Positions 20,179 through 27,889 of a stretch of DNA of 64,000 bases are shown piece after piece (the first letter of the stretch is position 1; every line of letters begins with the position of its first letter). Source of the stretch: a virus; the IMG/VR virus record IMGVR_UViG_3300050343_000089, positions 1-64,000 of that record; one strand, written 5' to 3'. The position numbers were made by a program, and so were the translations under genes. Below the pieces are notes generated by a model. That model saw only the letters and a program-made list of their open reading frames with translations. It had not been told where the DNA came from and searched no databases.

Positions 20179-20439
20179 ATGAGTAACGAAGAAAATAAGA
20201 TGGAAAACCAAGAACCAGTAATCATTACATTTAATGATGTTGAATACAGAGCTGCTGATCTAAATGAAGATCAAATGGCTATAGCTGCAAAGCTAAATGT
20301 AGCTGGTAAGAAATTAGCTAGACTTCAAGAAGCCTATGATGACTATGTAATCACAAATGAATATAAAAACATTTGTATTGAGTCATTTGATAGAGCTGTT
20401 AATGTTGAAGATGTAGCTGAGGTAGTAGAGGAAGAATAA
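20179..20439 (+). CDS. Small acidic conserved phage protein, first gene of lysis cluster
   Basis: 86 residues with VIITFNDVEYRAADLNEDQM, a helical ARLQEAYDDYVITNEY region and an acidic end (VAEVVEEE). It resembles short conserved marine phage proteins located between fibres and lysis genes; function unknown. Ribosome site TATAGGAGAGACTA. The upstream TATAATTTAATTTTA is conserved in genome B and may be a -10 region. Stop overlaps next ATG (TAATG). Confidence 0.62.
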   Translation: MSNEENKMENQEPVIITFNDVEYRAADLNEDQMAIAAKLNVAGKKLARLQEAYDDYVITNEYKNICIESFDRAVNVEDVAEVVEEE

Positions 20440-20675
20440 TGCCTAGAGTCACCGCACAAGATATCGGAGTTGAATTAGAAAAACACGAAATCCAATGCGG
20501 TGAAAGATGGACTCAAAATTGGAATAGACTGAAAAAAATAGAAGAACAAGTTAAAGATTTAGATGGTAAAACTGAAGCTAAACTTAACAAAATTGACTGG
20601 TCTATTAAAGTTTGGTTTGGGTGCAGTGATATTAATACTATTAAGTGGCATTTTACCTTGATTATTAAATTATGA
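20439..20675 (+). CDS. Small coiled-coil protein with C-terminal membrane segment (spanin/antiholin-like), frameshift in A
   Basis: In genome B this is intact at 78 residues: a charged helical domain, then one C-terminal membrane segment (LGAVILILLSGILTLIIKL). In genome A an indel pair around 20608 scrambles the start of that segment (IKVWFGCSDINTIKWHF) before the frame recovers. The gene sits just before the holin, so a lysis accessory role such as antiholin or spanin-like protein is inferred. Confidence 0.55.
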   Translation: MPRVTAQDIGVELEKHEIQCGERWTQNWNRLKKIEEQVKDLDGKTEAKLNKIDWSIKVWFGCSDINTIKWHFTLIIKL

Positions 20676-21043
20676 TAGATAAACTAATCCAACCAGTCAG
20701 TGACATTTTAGATAAATTTGTTGCTGACAAAGATTTAAAAACAAAACTATCTCATGAACTTGAGAAGGAAATAATTTCGCTTAATAAAGCACAATTGGAA
20801 GTAAACAAAGTTGAAGCAGCACACAATAATGTATTTGTCTCAGGGTGGAGGCCTTTTATTGGCTGGGCATGTGGTGTTTCACTCGCTTATCATTTTATTA
20901 TAGAACCCATTATTCAATACACTCTTATAGTCAACAACATTGACTACAATACACCTGAGTTTGATTTCAGCCAACTATCAACAATCGTTATGGCAATGCT
21001 TGGGATGAGCGGCTTGCGAACTTACGAAAAAATTAAAAAGTAA
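20672..21043 (+). CDS. Holin, 3TM family
   Basis: A 123-residue protein with an N-terminal amphipathic helix (KLIQPVSDILDKF), then FVSGWRPFIGWACGVSLAYHF and a C-terminal LSTIVMAMLGMSGLRTYEKIKK. This is the pattern of the 3TM holin superfamily. It would permeabilise the inner membrane to release the endolysin encoded next, one base downstream. Overlaps the previous gene by four bases. Confidence 0.8.
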   Translation: MIDKLIQPVSDILDKFVADKDLKTKLSHELEKEIISLNKAQLEVNKVEAAHNNVFVSGWRPFIGWACGVSLAYHFIIEPIIQYTLIVNNIDYNTPEFDFSQLSTIVMAMLGMSGLRTYEKIKK

Positions 21044-21044
21044 C

Positions 21045-21488
21045 ATGACAGATAAAATAAGAGAAATGTTAGTTAAGCATGAAGGCTTACGAACTTTTCC
21101 CTATAAATGCTCTGAAGATAAATTAACAATTGGCATAGGTAGAAACTTAGAGGCAAATGGCATATCAGAAGATGAAGCTATGTATCTACTTGATAATGAT
21201 ATTAAAAGAGTCATAGAGAGCTTAGACAAGCACTGGCATGTTTGGAGAAGTTTCCCTGAACTTGCACAAATGGTTTGTGTTGATTGCACCTTTCAAATGG
21301 GCATAACAGGATGGATGGCTTTTAGACATACAAGAGCACTTATGGAAATGGAGTGCTGGATAGAAGCATCAGAAGAAATACTTAGAAGTAAGTATGCAAC
21401 ACAAACACCTAATAGAGCAGCTTATAATTCAAGACAGTTAGCCTTATGTCAAAATGCCAAGAAAAACATCAGATCAACATCAGGCTAA
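21045..21488 (+). CDS. Endolysin, T4-type lysozyme (GH24)
   Basis: The peptidoglycan muramidase for lysis, 147 residues. The catalytic E-8x-(D/C)-5x-T arrangement is intact as E13 (KHEGL), C22 and T28 (LTIGIGRN), followed by the family's ISEDEAMYLLDNDI helix and QMGITGWMAF. No signal peptide or membrane anchor is present, so it depends on the holin. The last 35 bases overlap the nuclease gene that follows. Confidence 0.88.
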   Translation: MTDKIREMLVKHEGLRTFPYKCSEDKLTIGIGRNLEANGISEDEAMYLLDNDIKRVIESLDKHWHVWRSFPELAQMVCVDCTFQMGITGWMAFRHTRALMEMECWIEASEEILRSKYATQTPNRAAYNSRQLALCQNAKKNIRSTSG

Positions 21489-21900
21489 TTCAAGACTAGG
21501 TGCTTTGGGTGAATCCTTAGTACAAACATTCCTTTTGGAATATGCAGACTTCTGCTTTCCAACCCAAGAAAAACATCCAGCAGATTTAATCGTAGAGTTT
21601 GGCAACGCTATATATACAGTTCAAGTTAAAAGTAGAAGAGCTACTAAAGAAAAGAAGTTTGTCTTTGCTGCTGAGAACTCAAGATCAATGTCTGATACTT
21701 ACAAGAACTATACTTGCGATATTCTAGCCTTTGTATTCTTCTTTGATGGTCAAAAGAGAATCATGTTTAAATCTAATACATCCTCACAAAACTACTTTAC
21801 CTTTGATAAAAAGATTATCACTGACACTATGGAATTAGATTCACTTCAAGAATCTCTCGATACCCTTAGCTCCGTACCTGTTCTTAACCCTATAATATAA
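21454..21900 (+). CDS. PD-(D/E)XK nuclease-like protein
   Basis: A 148-residue protein with E20 in GALGESLV, D44 in HPADLIVEF and Q57-V-K59 in IYTVQVKSRR. This fits the PD-(D/E)XK fold, with the QVK variant used by some intron-type and resolvase-like members. The protein is identical in genome B. It starts within the lysozyme gene in another frame and lies just upstream of the replication promoter. A role in recombination or host DNA breakdown is inferred. Confidence 0.68.
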   Translation: MPRKTSDQHQANSRLGALGESLVQTFLLEYADFCFPTQEKHPADLIVEFGNAIYTVQVKSRRATKEKKFVFAAENSRSMSDTYKNYTCDILAFVFFFDGQKRIMFKSNTSSQNYFTFDKKIITDTMELDSLQESLDTLSSVPVLNPII

Positions 21901-21903
21901 TCC

Positions 21904-21939
21904 TTGCTTATTATATAAATATGATTTAATATATTTATA
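21904..21939 (+). promoter_or_regulatory. Rightward promoter of replication module with inverted TATAAATAT half-sites
   Basis: TTGCTT (21904), a 17-base spacer and TAATAT (21927) form a sigma70-like promoter about 30 bases before the next ATG. Half-sites TATAAATAT (21914..21922) and ATATTTATA (21931..21939) are inverted around GATTTAAT and overlap the promoter. The same half-sites fused head to head occupy the spacers of both leftward promoters. Conserved exactly in genome B. Confidence 0.5.
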
Positions 21940-21959
21940 TTAATTAGAGAGGAGTTAAT

Positions 21960-22049
21960 ATGACACATGAACTTATGATGAGACTAGCACTACTAGGAAT
22001 GATAGTGTGCTTATGGTTAATTTACTTATTACAAAAAGGGGGTATGTAA
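21960..22049 (+). CDS. 29-residue membrane protein
   Basis: MTHELMMRLALLGMIVCLWL then IYLLQKGGM: one hydrophobic membrane-spanning segment in a tiny protein. It has a strong ribosome site (GAGAGGAGTTAAT) and is the first gene after the replication promoter. TAATG overlaps the next gene. Identical in genome B (55841..55930). Function unknown. Confidence 0.6.
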   Translation: MTHELMMRLALLGMIVCLWLIYLLQKGGM

Positions 22050-22228
22050 TGGATATACATTTACACGAAGTTGGCAAGGTCAGACCATTGATCTTAACTA
22101 AAAGGCAAATAAGGGGTTACTACAAAGACTACCTTACTGGCGAGAACAAAGTGCAAACAGCAAATGAAGAATATGTTGTTAGAGACTCTTTGACAGAAAT
22201 TGCATATTTAATGGGTGAGCAAAGATGA
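22049..22228 (+). CDS. Small 59-residue early protein
   Basis: MDIHLHEVGKVRPLILTKRQ, then a basic/aromatic RGYYKDYLTG and VRDSLTEIAYLMGEQR. Start at 22049 is chosen because it overlaps the previous stop (ATGTAATGG). Identical in genome B. Its ATGA overlap couples it to the exonuclease gene. Not recognised. Confidence 0.55.
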   Translation: MDIHLHEVGKVRPLILTKRQIRGYYKDYLTGENKVQTANEEYVVRDSLTEIAYLMGEQR

Positions 22229-23058
22229 AGATAGAATCACTAAAGAACTTTACAGCAGAAAGGAAGGGACAAGCACTTATCTATAAAGACATACCTAATG
22301 AGGATTATCATGCAGGTGTAGGTATAAGCAGTAGTTATATTAGAAGATTTGGTCAGTCACAATTACATGCTGTAGAGCATAAACAAGAAAGCACACCAGC
22401 ACTAAAGTTTGGGACAGCAGCACATTCTTTGATTGTAGAAGGCAGAGAGGCTTTTGATAAAGAAGTAAAGGTTGTTAGTGGCTCTCCATATACAAAAGCC
22501 TACAAAGAAGAGAAGGCTGATTATGAAGATCAAGGCTATATAGTATTAAAAGAAGCAGAATTAGAACTGCTAGAAAGCATGAAGGCAAATATGATTTACG
22601 AAGGTAATGCCTACTTAAATGCTAAAGGCAAAGTTGCAGAAGCAAGTATCTACTGGTATGAAGATGACATTCTTTGTAAGTGTAGACCTGATTTATTGTG
22701 CCCACCTTTAAGTGAACCTAATTCAGACAGCAAGATAATTATAGTAGATTACAAGACCACTATATCTTGCGAACCTTATGCCTTTAATAAATCAGTTAGA
22801 AAGTATGGATATGATATGCAGGCGGCATGGTATAGAAGAGGTTTAGAGTCAGCAGGATATAGCGTAGATGGTTTTGTATTTATAGCTCAGGAGAAAGTTC
22901 ATCCTTATGCTTCTAAGGTATTTAGAATAACTAAAGAGCAAATTGATTATGGGTGGACAATAATGGAGAGATATTTAGAAGAGTACAAGGAGTATCAACA
23001 AGGTAAGCCTCTAAGTATCTATAACAGTCCTAATATTGTTGATTTGGTTTTTGAGTAA
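22225..23058 (+). CDS. RecE-like PD-(D/E)XK exonuclease (exodeoxyribonuclease VIII family)
   Basis: A 277-residue protein with the YqaJ/RecE-like layout: DYHAGVGISSSYIRRF at the start, H67 (GTAAHSLIVEG), E139 (KVAEASIYWY), D156 (CRPDLL) and D175-Y-K177 (IVDYKT), then a helix with YDMQAAWYRRGL. Such enzymes degrade one strand from DNA ends for recombination, often with an annealing protein, but no annealase is recognised here. It lies in the early operon upstream of SSB and primase genes. Genome B differs at a few residues at both ends only. Confidence 0.8.
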   Translation: MKIESLKNFTAERKGQALIYKDIPNEDYHAGVGISSSYIRRFGQSQLHAVEHKQESTPALKFGTAAHSLIVEGREAFDKEVKVVSGSPYTKAYKEEKADYEDQGYIVLKEAELELLESMKANMIYEGNAYLNAKGKVAEASIYWYEDDILCKCRPDLLCPPLSEPNSDSKIIIVDYKTTISCEPYAFNKSVRKYGYDMQAAWYRRGLESAGYSVDGFVFIAQEKVHPYASKVFRITKEQIDYGWTIMERYLEEYKEYQQGKPLSIYNSPNIVDLVFE

Positions 23059-23071
23059 GGGCAAATAGATA

Positions 23072-23176
23072 ATGAGAGTATTTAGATTTATGGAGAGTTT
23101 ATCAATTGCCCTTAACAAGATTATAGGACATGAAACGGATATAAACACAAAAGAAGTGGTAAAAATCTTAAATTAA
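23072..23176 (+). CDS. Possible 34-residue peptide
   Basis: MRVFRFMESLSIALNKIIGH then a charged end (NTKEVVKILN). It is conserved base for base in genome B and fills the gap between two genes. It has no good ribosome site, so it may not be translated. Confidence 0.35.
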   Translation: MRVFRFMESLSIALNKIIGHETDINTKEVVKILN

Positions 23177-23202
23177 TATTAATATAAAAAAGGAGAGTTT
23201 GA

Positions 23203-23361
23203 ATGGATGAGAAGACAAAAAAAGCACTATGGATATCTGAGGACTTGCATAAAGAGATCAAGATATTCGCAATACAAAATAACATGACTATTGAGTCTGC
23301 TTCGCAGATGGTTTTAAAACTAGGCATGTGCTCATATAAGGATAGCAATGGGTCAAAATAG
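23203..23361 (+). CDS. Small ribbon-helix-helix-like DNA-binding protein
   Basis: 52 residues: KKALWISEDLHKEIKIFAIQ then NMTIESASQMVLKLGM. A short beta strand followed by two helices with LHKEIK and TIESASQMV is the signature of Arc/CopG-type ribbon-helix-helix repressors. Excellent ribosome site (AAGGAGAGTTTGA). It is a candidate regulator of the early promoters. Overlaps the next gene by 14 bases. Conserved in genome B. Confidence 0.6.
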   Translation: MDEKTKKALWISEDLHKEIKIFAIQNNMTIESASQMVLKLGMCSYKDSNGSK

Positions 23362-23512
23362 CAAAGCAGTAGCTAAGAGAAGAGAAGAGTTAAAGACTGA
23401 AAAGTTAGATAAGCAAATTGCTTATTACTATTTCCAAAAGGGAGCTGGTAGTCATTACAGAGAAATACAATACCAAAGTGGAAGGGTTGTAAGGACTGAT
23501 TTCAATGCTTGA
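23348..23512 (+). CDS. Small basic 54-residue protein
   Basis: MGQNSKAVAKRREELKTEKL then AYYYFQKGAGSHYREIQYQ. Strongly basic and helical at the start, aromatic later. ATG lies inside the end of the preceding gene in another frame, so it is translationally coupled. Conserved in genome B. No known family. Confidence 0.5.
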   Translation: MGQNSKAVAKRREELKTEKLDKQIAYYYFQKGAGSHYREIQYQSGRVVRTDFNA

Positions 23513-23612
23513 CTGGATTCTATATATAGTTGGTGGTTTTGTTGGCTTGTTAGCAATAGCTACAATAATAAGCGTAGTAGCTGCAATTTACATACTTAAT
23601 AAGCTAGATTAA
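23505..23612 (+). CDS. 35-residue single-pass membrane protein
   Basis: MLDWILYIVGGFVGLLAIAT followed by IISVVAAIYILNKLD: nearly all hydrophobic. It overlaps the previous gene by eight bases and the next by one (TAATG). Present in genome B with silent changes only, which suggests it is translated. Function unknown. Confidence 0.55.
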   Translation: MLDWILYIVGGFVGLLAIATIISVVAAIYILNKLD

Positions 23613-24034
23613 TGGTAAACAGTAGAAACAAAGGAGCAGCATTTGAGAGAGTTATATGTAACAAACTTAATACTGTCCTTGAATCTAAAGGTATTGATAC
23701 TAGGGTTAAAAGAAACCTTGACCAGTATCAAACAAAAGGCATGGCTGATATATATTTTGATAAGTTCGCTATCGAATGTAAAAGATATAAAGCTAGTGCT
23801 AAGAAATCAATGTATAAGAATGAATGGTGGAAACAAGCAGTTGAGAGTGCTGGTGATAACCTAATTCCTATACTAATTTATAAATATGACAGGAAGCAAA
23901 TAATGTGTGTGATTCCTTTGTTTTTGGTTACGTCAGTTGATACGCCAAACTGGGAATGTACTTACCTCTGCCCACTGTCAGAAATATGTGAAAATTTAGA
24001 TGAAATCTTACAAAAAGCAAATGGACTTAAATAG
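23612..24034 (+). CDS. Resolvase-like PD-(D/E)XK nuclease
   Basis: A 140-residue protein opening RNKGAAFERVICNKLN, with E12, D46 (KGMADIYFD) and E55-C-K57 (FAIECKRYK). That is the Holliday-junction-resolvase-type arrangement of the PD-(D/E)XK fold. It would resolve branched DNA before packaging or trim recombination intermediates. The protein is identical in genome B despite silent base changes, a sign of purifying selection. Confidence 0.7.
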   Translation: MVNSRNKGAAFERVICNKLNTVLESKGIDTRVKRNLDQYQTKGMADIYFDKFAIECKRYKASAKKSMYKNEWWKQAVESAGDNLIPILIYKYDRKQIMCVIPLFLVTSVDTPNWECTYLCPLSEICENLDEILQKANGLK

Positions 24035-24209
24035 CTATTTGCTTCAAGAAGATTTTGAAGAGTTTTGTAGGAAGGCCTATGAAAGAATCCAAGTTGCGTG
24101 TGATGTCTTTGGTATCACAAATGATGAGGATTATTATAGTTTTAAGGAAAGGAATTACACTAGACTTGAAGCTGATTATTTAAACAGTATTGAAAGAACA
24201 ATACATTAA
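24021..24209 (+). CDS. Small acidic 62-residue protein
   Basis: MDLNSYLLQEDFEEFCRKAY then IQVACDVFGITNDEDYYSF. An in-frame ATG at 24000 could add seven residues; 24021 is chosen because it overlaps the preceding gene end in the usual style here. It precedes the SSB-like gene and is conserved in genome B. Unknown function. Confidence 0.5.
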   Translation: MDLNSYLLQEDFEEFCRKAYERIQVACDVFGITNDEDYYSFKERNYTRLEADYLNSIERTIH

Positions 24210-24224
24210 CTCTAGGAGAGTATT

Positions 24225-24839
24225 ATGGATATATTAGGAGGAATGAGCAATTCCACTGAAGGACAGCAAGTTTATCTTGCTTTTAAAACTGCTGATCAAC
24301 AATTTTTTGTTAATGGCAAAACACCAATTGATTTTAAATACTTGCAGTTAGACCCTGCAACATTTAGAAGTGGTTGGGGTAGATATAATGGAGAGTACCA
24401 ATATGTATGGGATGATAAGTTTGGTAATGCAAACGACAAACCAGCAGATGATTGGAAGAGGGCGTTTAGCTGTTGCGTTATGCCACATGGACATGACCAT
24501 GCATTAATATGGAGTAGATACACTTTTGCTGAATCTAGTGCTTTCAATAAGATACTAAGTAGCTTTTGGAATCAAATGGATGCAAATAGTGATTCACTAC
24601 CTGTTGTTGAGTATAAAGGCTCAAAAGAAATACAGGTTGGAGTAGGTAGATCGTCAGAGCTAACTTTTGAGTTCTCTAAGTTTGCACCTAGATTTGCTAA
24701 CTTTGAAATACCTGCTCACTATGGCAAAGAAGACGAGGAAGTAGAAGATACTTTTAAGAGTCCTAATGATGGTCTTGCAGAAAAAGTGCAAGAGATGGTC
24801 GATAAGAATGAATTATCAGATGACGATATTCCTTTTTAG
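24225..24839 (+). CDS. Single-stranded DNA-binding protein-like
   Basis: A 204-residue protein ending in SDDDIPF, the acidic tip with terminal Phe by which SSBs recruit partner proteins. The body is aromatic and beta-rich (DWKRAFSCCVMPHGHD, LTFEFSKFAPRFANFEIPA). It ends directly before the primase-helicase ATG, which matches a replication role. Ribosome site AGGAGAGTATT. Genome B differs at two residues. The OB fold is not obvious by eye, so the tail and context carry the call. Confidence 0.68.
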   Translation: MDILGGMSNSTEGQQVYLAFKTADQQFFVNGKTPIDFKYLQLDPATFRSGWGRYNGEYQYVWDDKFGNANDKPADDWKRAFSCCVMPHGHDHALIWSRYTFAESSAFNKILSSFWNQMDANSDSLPVVEYKGSKEIQVGVGRSSELTFEFSKFAPRFANFEIPAHYGKEDEEVEDTFKSPNDGLAEKVQEMVDKNELSDDDIPF

Positions 24840-26816
24840 ATGGAACATATTGATTGGCAAAGAATAGCTCCTGATGTTGCAAAGCAACTACTAGGAGAAC
24901 CTACTAGCACCTCATCTAAGGAATTTAGATGGGGTCGCAAGGGGAGTATGTGTCTTAACCTTACAGATGGTACATTTTATGATCACGAAGCAGGAGTCGG
25001 TGGGGGAGTAATAGATTTAATAAAACATCTAAATCAAGATGTGAATACAGTTTTAAAACAGTTTGGTCATGACTTAGCATTACATTCAAATGACTCCTTA
25101 ATCAGTGGCTTCAGTGATTCCCCTGTCACTAAGCCTAAAGGTAATGCTAGGTCATTCTCTAGGGAGCAAATGGTTGACTTGTATAGACAAGCAATTGTTA
25201 AGTTAAAGTATGCTGATAATTTTATGGTTCTCAGGTTTCCTGAAGGTCATGCAATTAAACAGAAGTATGCTCCCTTTACTCTAGGTATTGATGGTACATG
25301 GTCTTTAAAACGCCCTGACAGTCCGCTTATGCCTATTTATCATACAAATGATTGTCCTGATAAGCCTATTGTCATTAATGAAGGAGAGAAAGCCTGTAAG
25401 GGTTGTGAGAGCATTGTTAAAGGCAAATTAGATTCATGTACTTGGCATGGTGGTGTTAATAGCTGGAAGAAGGCTGACTGGACACCTATATTGCATAGAG
25501 AAGTGTGGATATTTCCTGACAATGATAAGGCTGGTAAAGATTGTGCTGATGAGATAGCAGAGCATTTAAGAAAAGAGGGATGCAGAAGAGTTAAGATAAT
25601 ACAACCACCAAAAGATTTTAAAGAGAAGGATGATTTATTTGATGCACACGAATCAGGTTATTTCGCATCATGTGATGATTTTATTAGCTTTGTTAATAAT
25701 CAAAAGGAGAAGCTACCTAAAGGTGCTTTGAGGTTTGAGAGAGCTGACTTTGTATTATCCCAAGTATCTAATCCTGACTGGCTTATAACTGATGTCTTTG
25801 AACGCAATAGACTAATAACAGTCTTTGGAGAACCAAAATCAGGCAAATCGTTTATATCTATTGCTATGGCATGTGCTGTAGCGAGAGGTGATGAGTTCTA
25901 TGGACATGCTGCTAAAAAAGCACCTGTAGTCTATCTTGCAGGGGAGGGAGTTGCAGGAATTCGTAGGAGGTTGGCCGCATATAACCAAAGTGAGTATGGT
26001 GGTAGTTTAGTCGGAGCACCTTTATTTCTATCTAATAGAGGCTCAAGAATTAATGAACCTGAAGAATACCAAAAGCTAGAAGATGAGATTAATTTGCTCA
26101 AACAAGACTTAGGGCAAATCGGTTTAATTATCTTTGATACCTTTCAGCGTAACTTCTCAGGAGATGAAAATTCTGCTCAAGAGGTCAATAAATTTGTTAA
26201 AGCCGCAGATCAGTTGATACATGACTTTGATTGTACTGTATTGCTTGTACATCATACTGGAAGAGGTAATAAAGGAAGAGCTAGGGGTAGTTCTGTTCTT
26301 GATGCTTCTATTGATGGAGAGTTCTTGGTAGAGAGAAAAGGTACTAAGCCTGATGATGATAACTCTATGCTAGTTACTATGAAGCAGACTAAGAACAAAG
26401 ATGGTATGGGTATGGCAGAGAAGAAGTTTGAATTCCATGAAGAGACTTTGATTGGCGAAGGTCTTGATGTTACTTCAGGACTGCTTATTGAGACAGATGT
26501 TGATATTAAAACTAACAAGGATATAGAAAAAGATGTTGATATTAAGATAGCAGATAAAATGTATTCACTATCTATGGCAATAGCTAAAAGTGATAACTGT
26601 AAACCTGAAGATGTATGGTTCACATACACAACATTTAATAGTGATTTAAAGGGAGTACATCATCTAAAAAATGCAAAAGATGAGCCTTATGCAAAATACA
26701 CAGTCGATAATTCACTAAGAAGAATGGAAAAGCTAGGAGTAGTAGAAAAAAATCCAAAAGGAAATGGCTATAGGCTGGTAGATGCTGATTTTACAAGGTT
26801 TAACAAGGGTGTGTAA
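24840..26816 (+). CDS. Bifunctional primase-helicase (TOPRIM + RecA-like RepA helicase)
   Basis: A 658-residue replication enzyme. Residues 30-60 (FRWGRKGSMCLNLTDGTFYD) resemble the primase N-terminal nucleic-acid binding part. TOPRIM follows: E181 in INEGEK and D227-N-D229 in IFPDND. Then a RepA-type RecA ATPase: Walker A at 330-337 (GEPKSGKS), Walker B about 429-433 (LIIFD) and LLVHHTGRG at 468-476. The C-terminal 90 residues look winged-helix-like and hold most differences from genome B. ATG immediately follows the SSB stop. No polymerase gene accompanies it, so host polymerase is probably recruited. Confidence 0.87.
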   Translation: MEHIDWQRIAPDVAKQLLGEPTSTSSKEFRWGRKGSMCLNLTDGTFYDHEAGVGGGVIDLIKHLNQDVNTVLKQFGHDLALHSNDSLISGFSDSPVTKPKGNARSFSREQMVDLYRQAIVKLKYADNFMVLRFPEGHAIKQKYAPFTLGIDGTWSLKRPDSPLMPIYHTNDCPDKPIVINEGEKACKGCESIVKGKLDSCTWHGGVNSWKKADWTPILHREVWIFPDNDKAGKDCADEIAEHLRKEGCRRVKIIQPPKDFKEKDDLFDAHESGYFASCDDFISFVNNQKEKLPKGALRFERADFVLSQVSNPDWLITDVFERNRLITVFGEPKSGKSFISIAMACAVARGDEFYGHAAKKAPVVYLAGEGVAGIRRRLAAYNQSEYGGSLVGAPLFLSNRGSRINEPEEYQKLEDEINLLKQDLGQIGLIIFDTFQRNFSGDENSAQEVNKFVKAADQLIHDFDCTVLLVHHTGRGNKGRARGSSVLDASIDGEFLVERKGTKPDDDNSMLVTMKQTKNKDGMGMAEKKFEFHEETLIGEGLDVTSGLLIETDVDIKTNKDIEKDVDIKIADKMYSLSMAIAKSDNCKPEDVWFTYTTFNSDLKGVHHLKNAKDEPYAKYTVDNSLRRMEKLGVVEKNPKGNGYRLVDADFTRFNKGV

Positions 26817-26907
26817 ATAAAGTGTGTAAACTGTGTAACTGTGTAAGATACATTATATTAGTGTGTAGAGTGTGTAGTAGTCCATAGGACTACACACTTA
26901 CACATTA
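26811..26907 (+). repeat. GTGTGTA iterons and inverted repeat after primase-helicase; candidate origin
   Basis: Within 95 bases (G)TGTGTA occurs about six times on the + strand and TACACAC/TTACACA follow inverted at 26891 and 26898. Units at 26832 and 26840 are 8-9 bases apart. GTGTG...TAGTCC-ATA-GGACTA-CACAC forms an 11-bp stem with a three-base bulge. No gene covers 26,817-26,933. Clustered iterons beside a replicative primase-helicase suggest an origin, though an operator for the next gene is possible. Conserved at 60693..60789. Confidence 0.5.
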
Positions 26908-26933
26908 TTATGTATAGCACAAAGGAATAGTAT

Positions 26934-27428
26934 ATGAGTAATTATTATGATGAGGCTTTAAAAGATAAACTTAAACAATTAAGAATCTGTGAAGCAGAGG
27001 CTAATGTTAAATGGGGTAACTGGAAGCGTATCTATAAAATGGTAGGCGTAGACTTTGAGATTAAGTTTTTAAAAGCAGAGCAGATATTAAAAACATCTTT
27101 GCAGAAAGATACGATCAAAAAGCAAATCAGTATGGTTGATATGATGATTAGAGCCTATGAACAACTAAACATCAAATGTGAGCAAAGTGGTTACATTATG
27201 ATTCAACCAAGTGCTAAGTGTTTTACCTTCGATCAGAAAACTGCATTGATATGTGATACTGATGATGAAAAGCCAGTATTAGAACTTATACACAAAGATG
27301 AGAAGGATATTATGATATTTAGCATAGAAGAATTGCTTAGGTGTATACCGCAAGATTTTATGAGAGCAAAAGAGATACTAAGCAAATTAGATAAATCTGT
27401 AAATTTTCAGAGAATAGATTATGTCTAG
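26934..27428 (+). CDS. Conserved early protein, 164 residues, unknown function
   Basis: Highly charged, mostly helical N-terminal half (YYDEALKDKLKQLRICEAEA) and a beta-rich second half (YIMIQPSAKCFTFDQKTALI). Identical in genome B. Starts shortly after the iteron region with ribosome site AAAGGAATAGTAT. It could be a replication accessory or iteron-binding protein by position, but nothing in the sequence proves it. Confidence 0.55.
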   Translation: MSNYYDEALKDKLKQLRICEAEANVKWGNWKRIYKMVGVDFEIKFLKAEQILKTSLQKDTIKKQISMVDMMIRAYEQLNIKCEQSGYIMIQPSAKCFTFDQKTALICDTDDEKPVLELIHKDEKDIMIFSIEELLRCIPQDFMRAKEILSKLDKSVNFQRIDYV

Positions 27429-27678
27429 TTGGCATGGTGGAAAAGGCTCTTCGCGTAGAAAAGAAGATAAAAAGAAAATAGATGCAAATTGGGATTTGAT
27501 ATTTAACAAAAAGGAGAAAACTATGAATTGTTGGTATTGTGGAACTGGACTTGTATGGGGTGGAGATCACGACATAGCAGATGAGAATGAAGAATATGAT
27601 ATGGTTACGAACCTATCTTGTCCTGACTGTAAGGCTTATGTTGAGGTTTATATGCCTAAAGGAGATGCAAATGACTGA
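27421..27678 (+). CDS. HGGKG-type peptide fused in frame to a Zn-ribbon protein, with internal start
   Basis: 85 residues. The first 34 (SSWHGGKGSSRRKEDKKK, NWDLIF) match a small peptide I recall as a separate gene in other phages. The rest (MNCWYCGTGLVWGGDHDIAD, then NLSCPDCKAYVEV) is a Cys-2x-Cys ... Cys-2x-Cys zinc ribbon, also usually separate. AAGGAGAAAACT precedes the in-frame ATG at 27523, so a 51-residue Zn-ribbon protein is probably also made. Conserved in genome B. Confidence 0.6.
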   Translation: MSSWHGGKGSSRRKEDKKKIDANWDLIFNKKEKTMNCWYCGTGLVWGGDHDIADENEEYDMVTNLSCPDCKAYVEVYMPKGDAND

Positions 27679-27889
27679 TTTAGTAAATAAACCCCCTCAT
27701 TACAATAAAGGCAAATTTGAATGTATAGACTACATAAAGCAACAGTTAGGTGCAAATTTCCCTGCATATCTTGAAGGTAACGCTATAAAGTATCTACATA
27801 GGCACAAATATAAAGACTCTAACATTCAAGACTTAGAGAAAAGTATTTGGTATATTAATAAATTAAAAGAACATTATGAGAACCTATAA
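27671..27889 (+). CDS. DUF3310 family protein
   Basis: 72 residues with the family's NKPPHYNKGKFECIDYIKQQ start, then GNAIKYLHRHKYKDS and DLEKSIWYINKLKEHYE. DUF3310 proteins are common in phages and sometimes fused to nucleotide kinases, but no activity is established. ATG 27671 overlaps the previous gene's stop. From KDSNIQDLEK on, it is identical to genome B's protein, while the N-terminal half is a different allele. Confidence 0.75.
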   Translation: MTDLVNKPPHYNKGKFECIDYIKQQLGANFPAYLEGNAIKYLHRHKYKDSNIQDLEKSIWYINKLKEHYENL

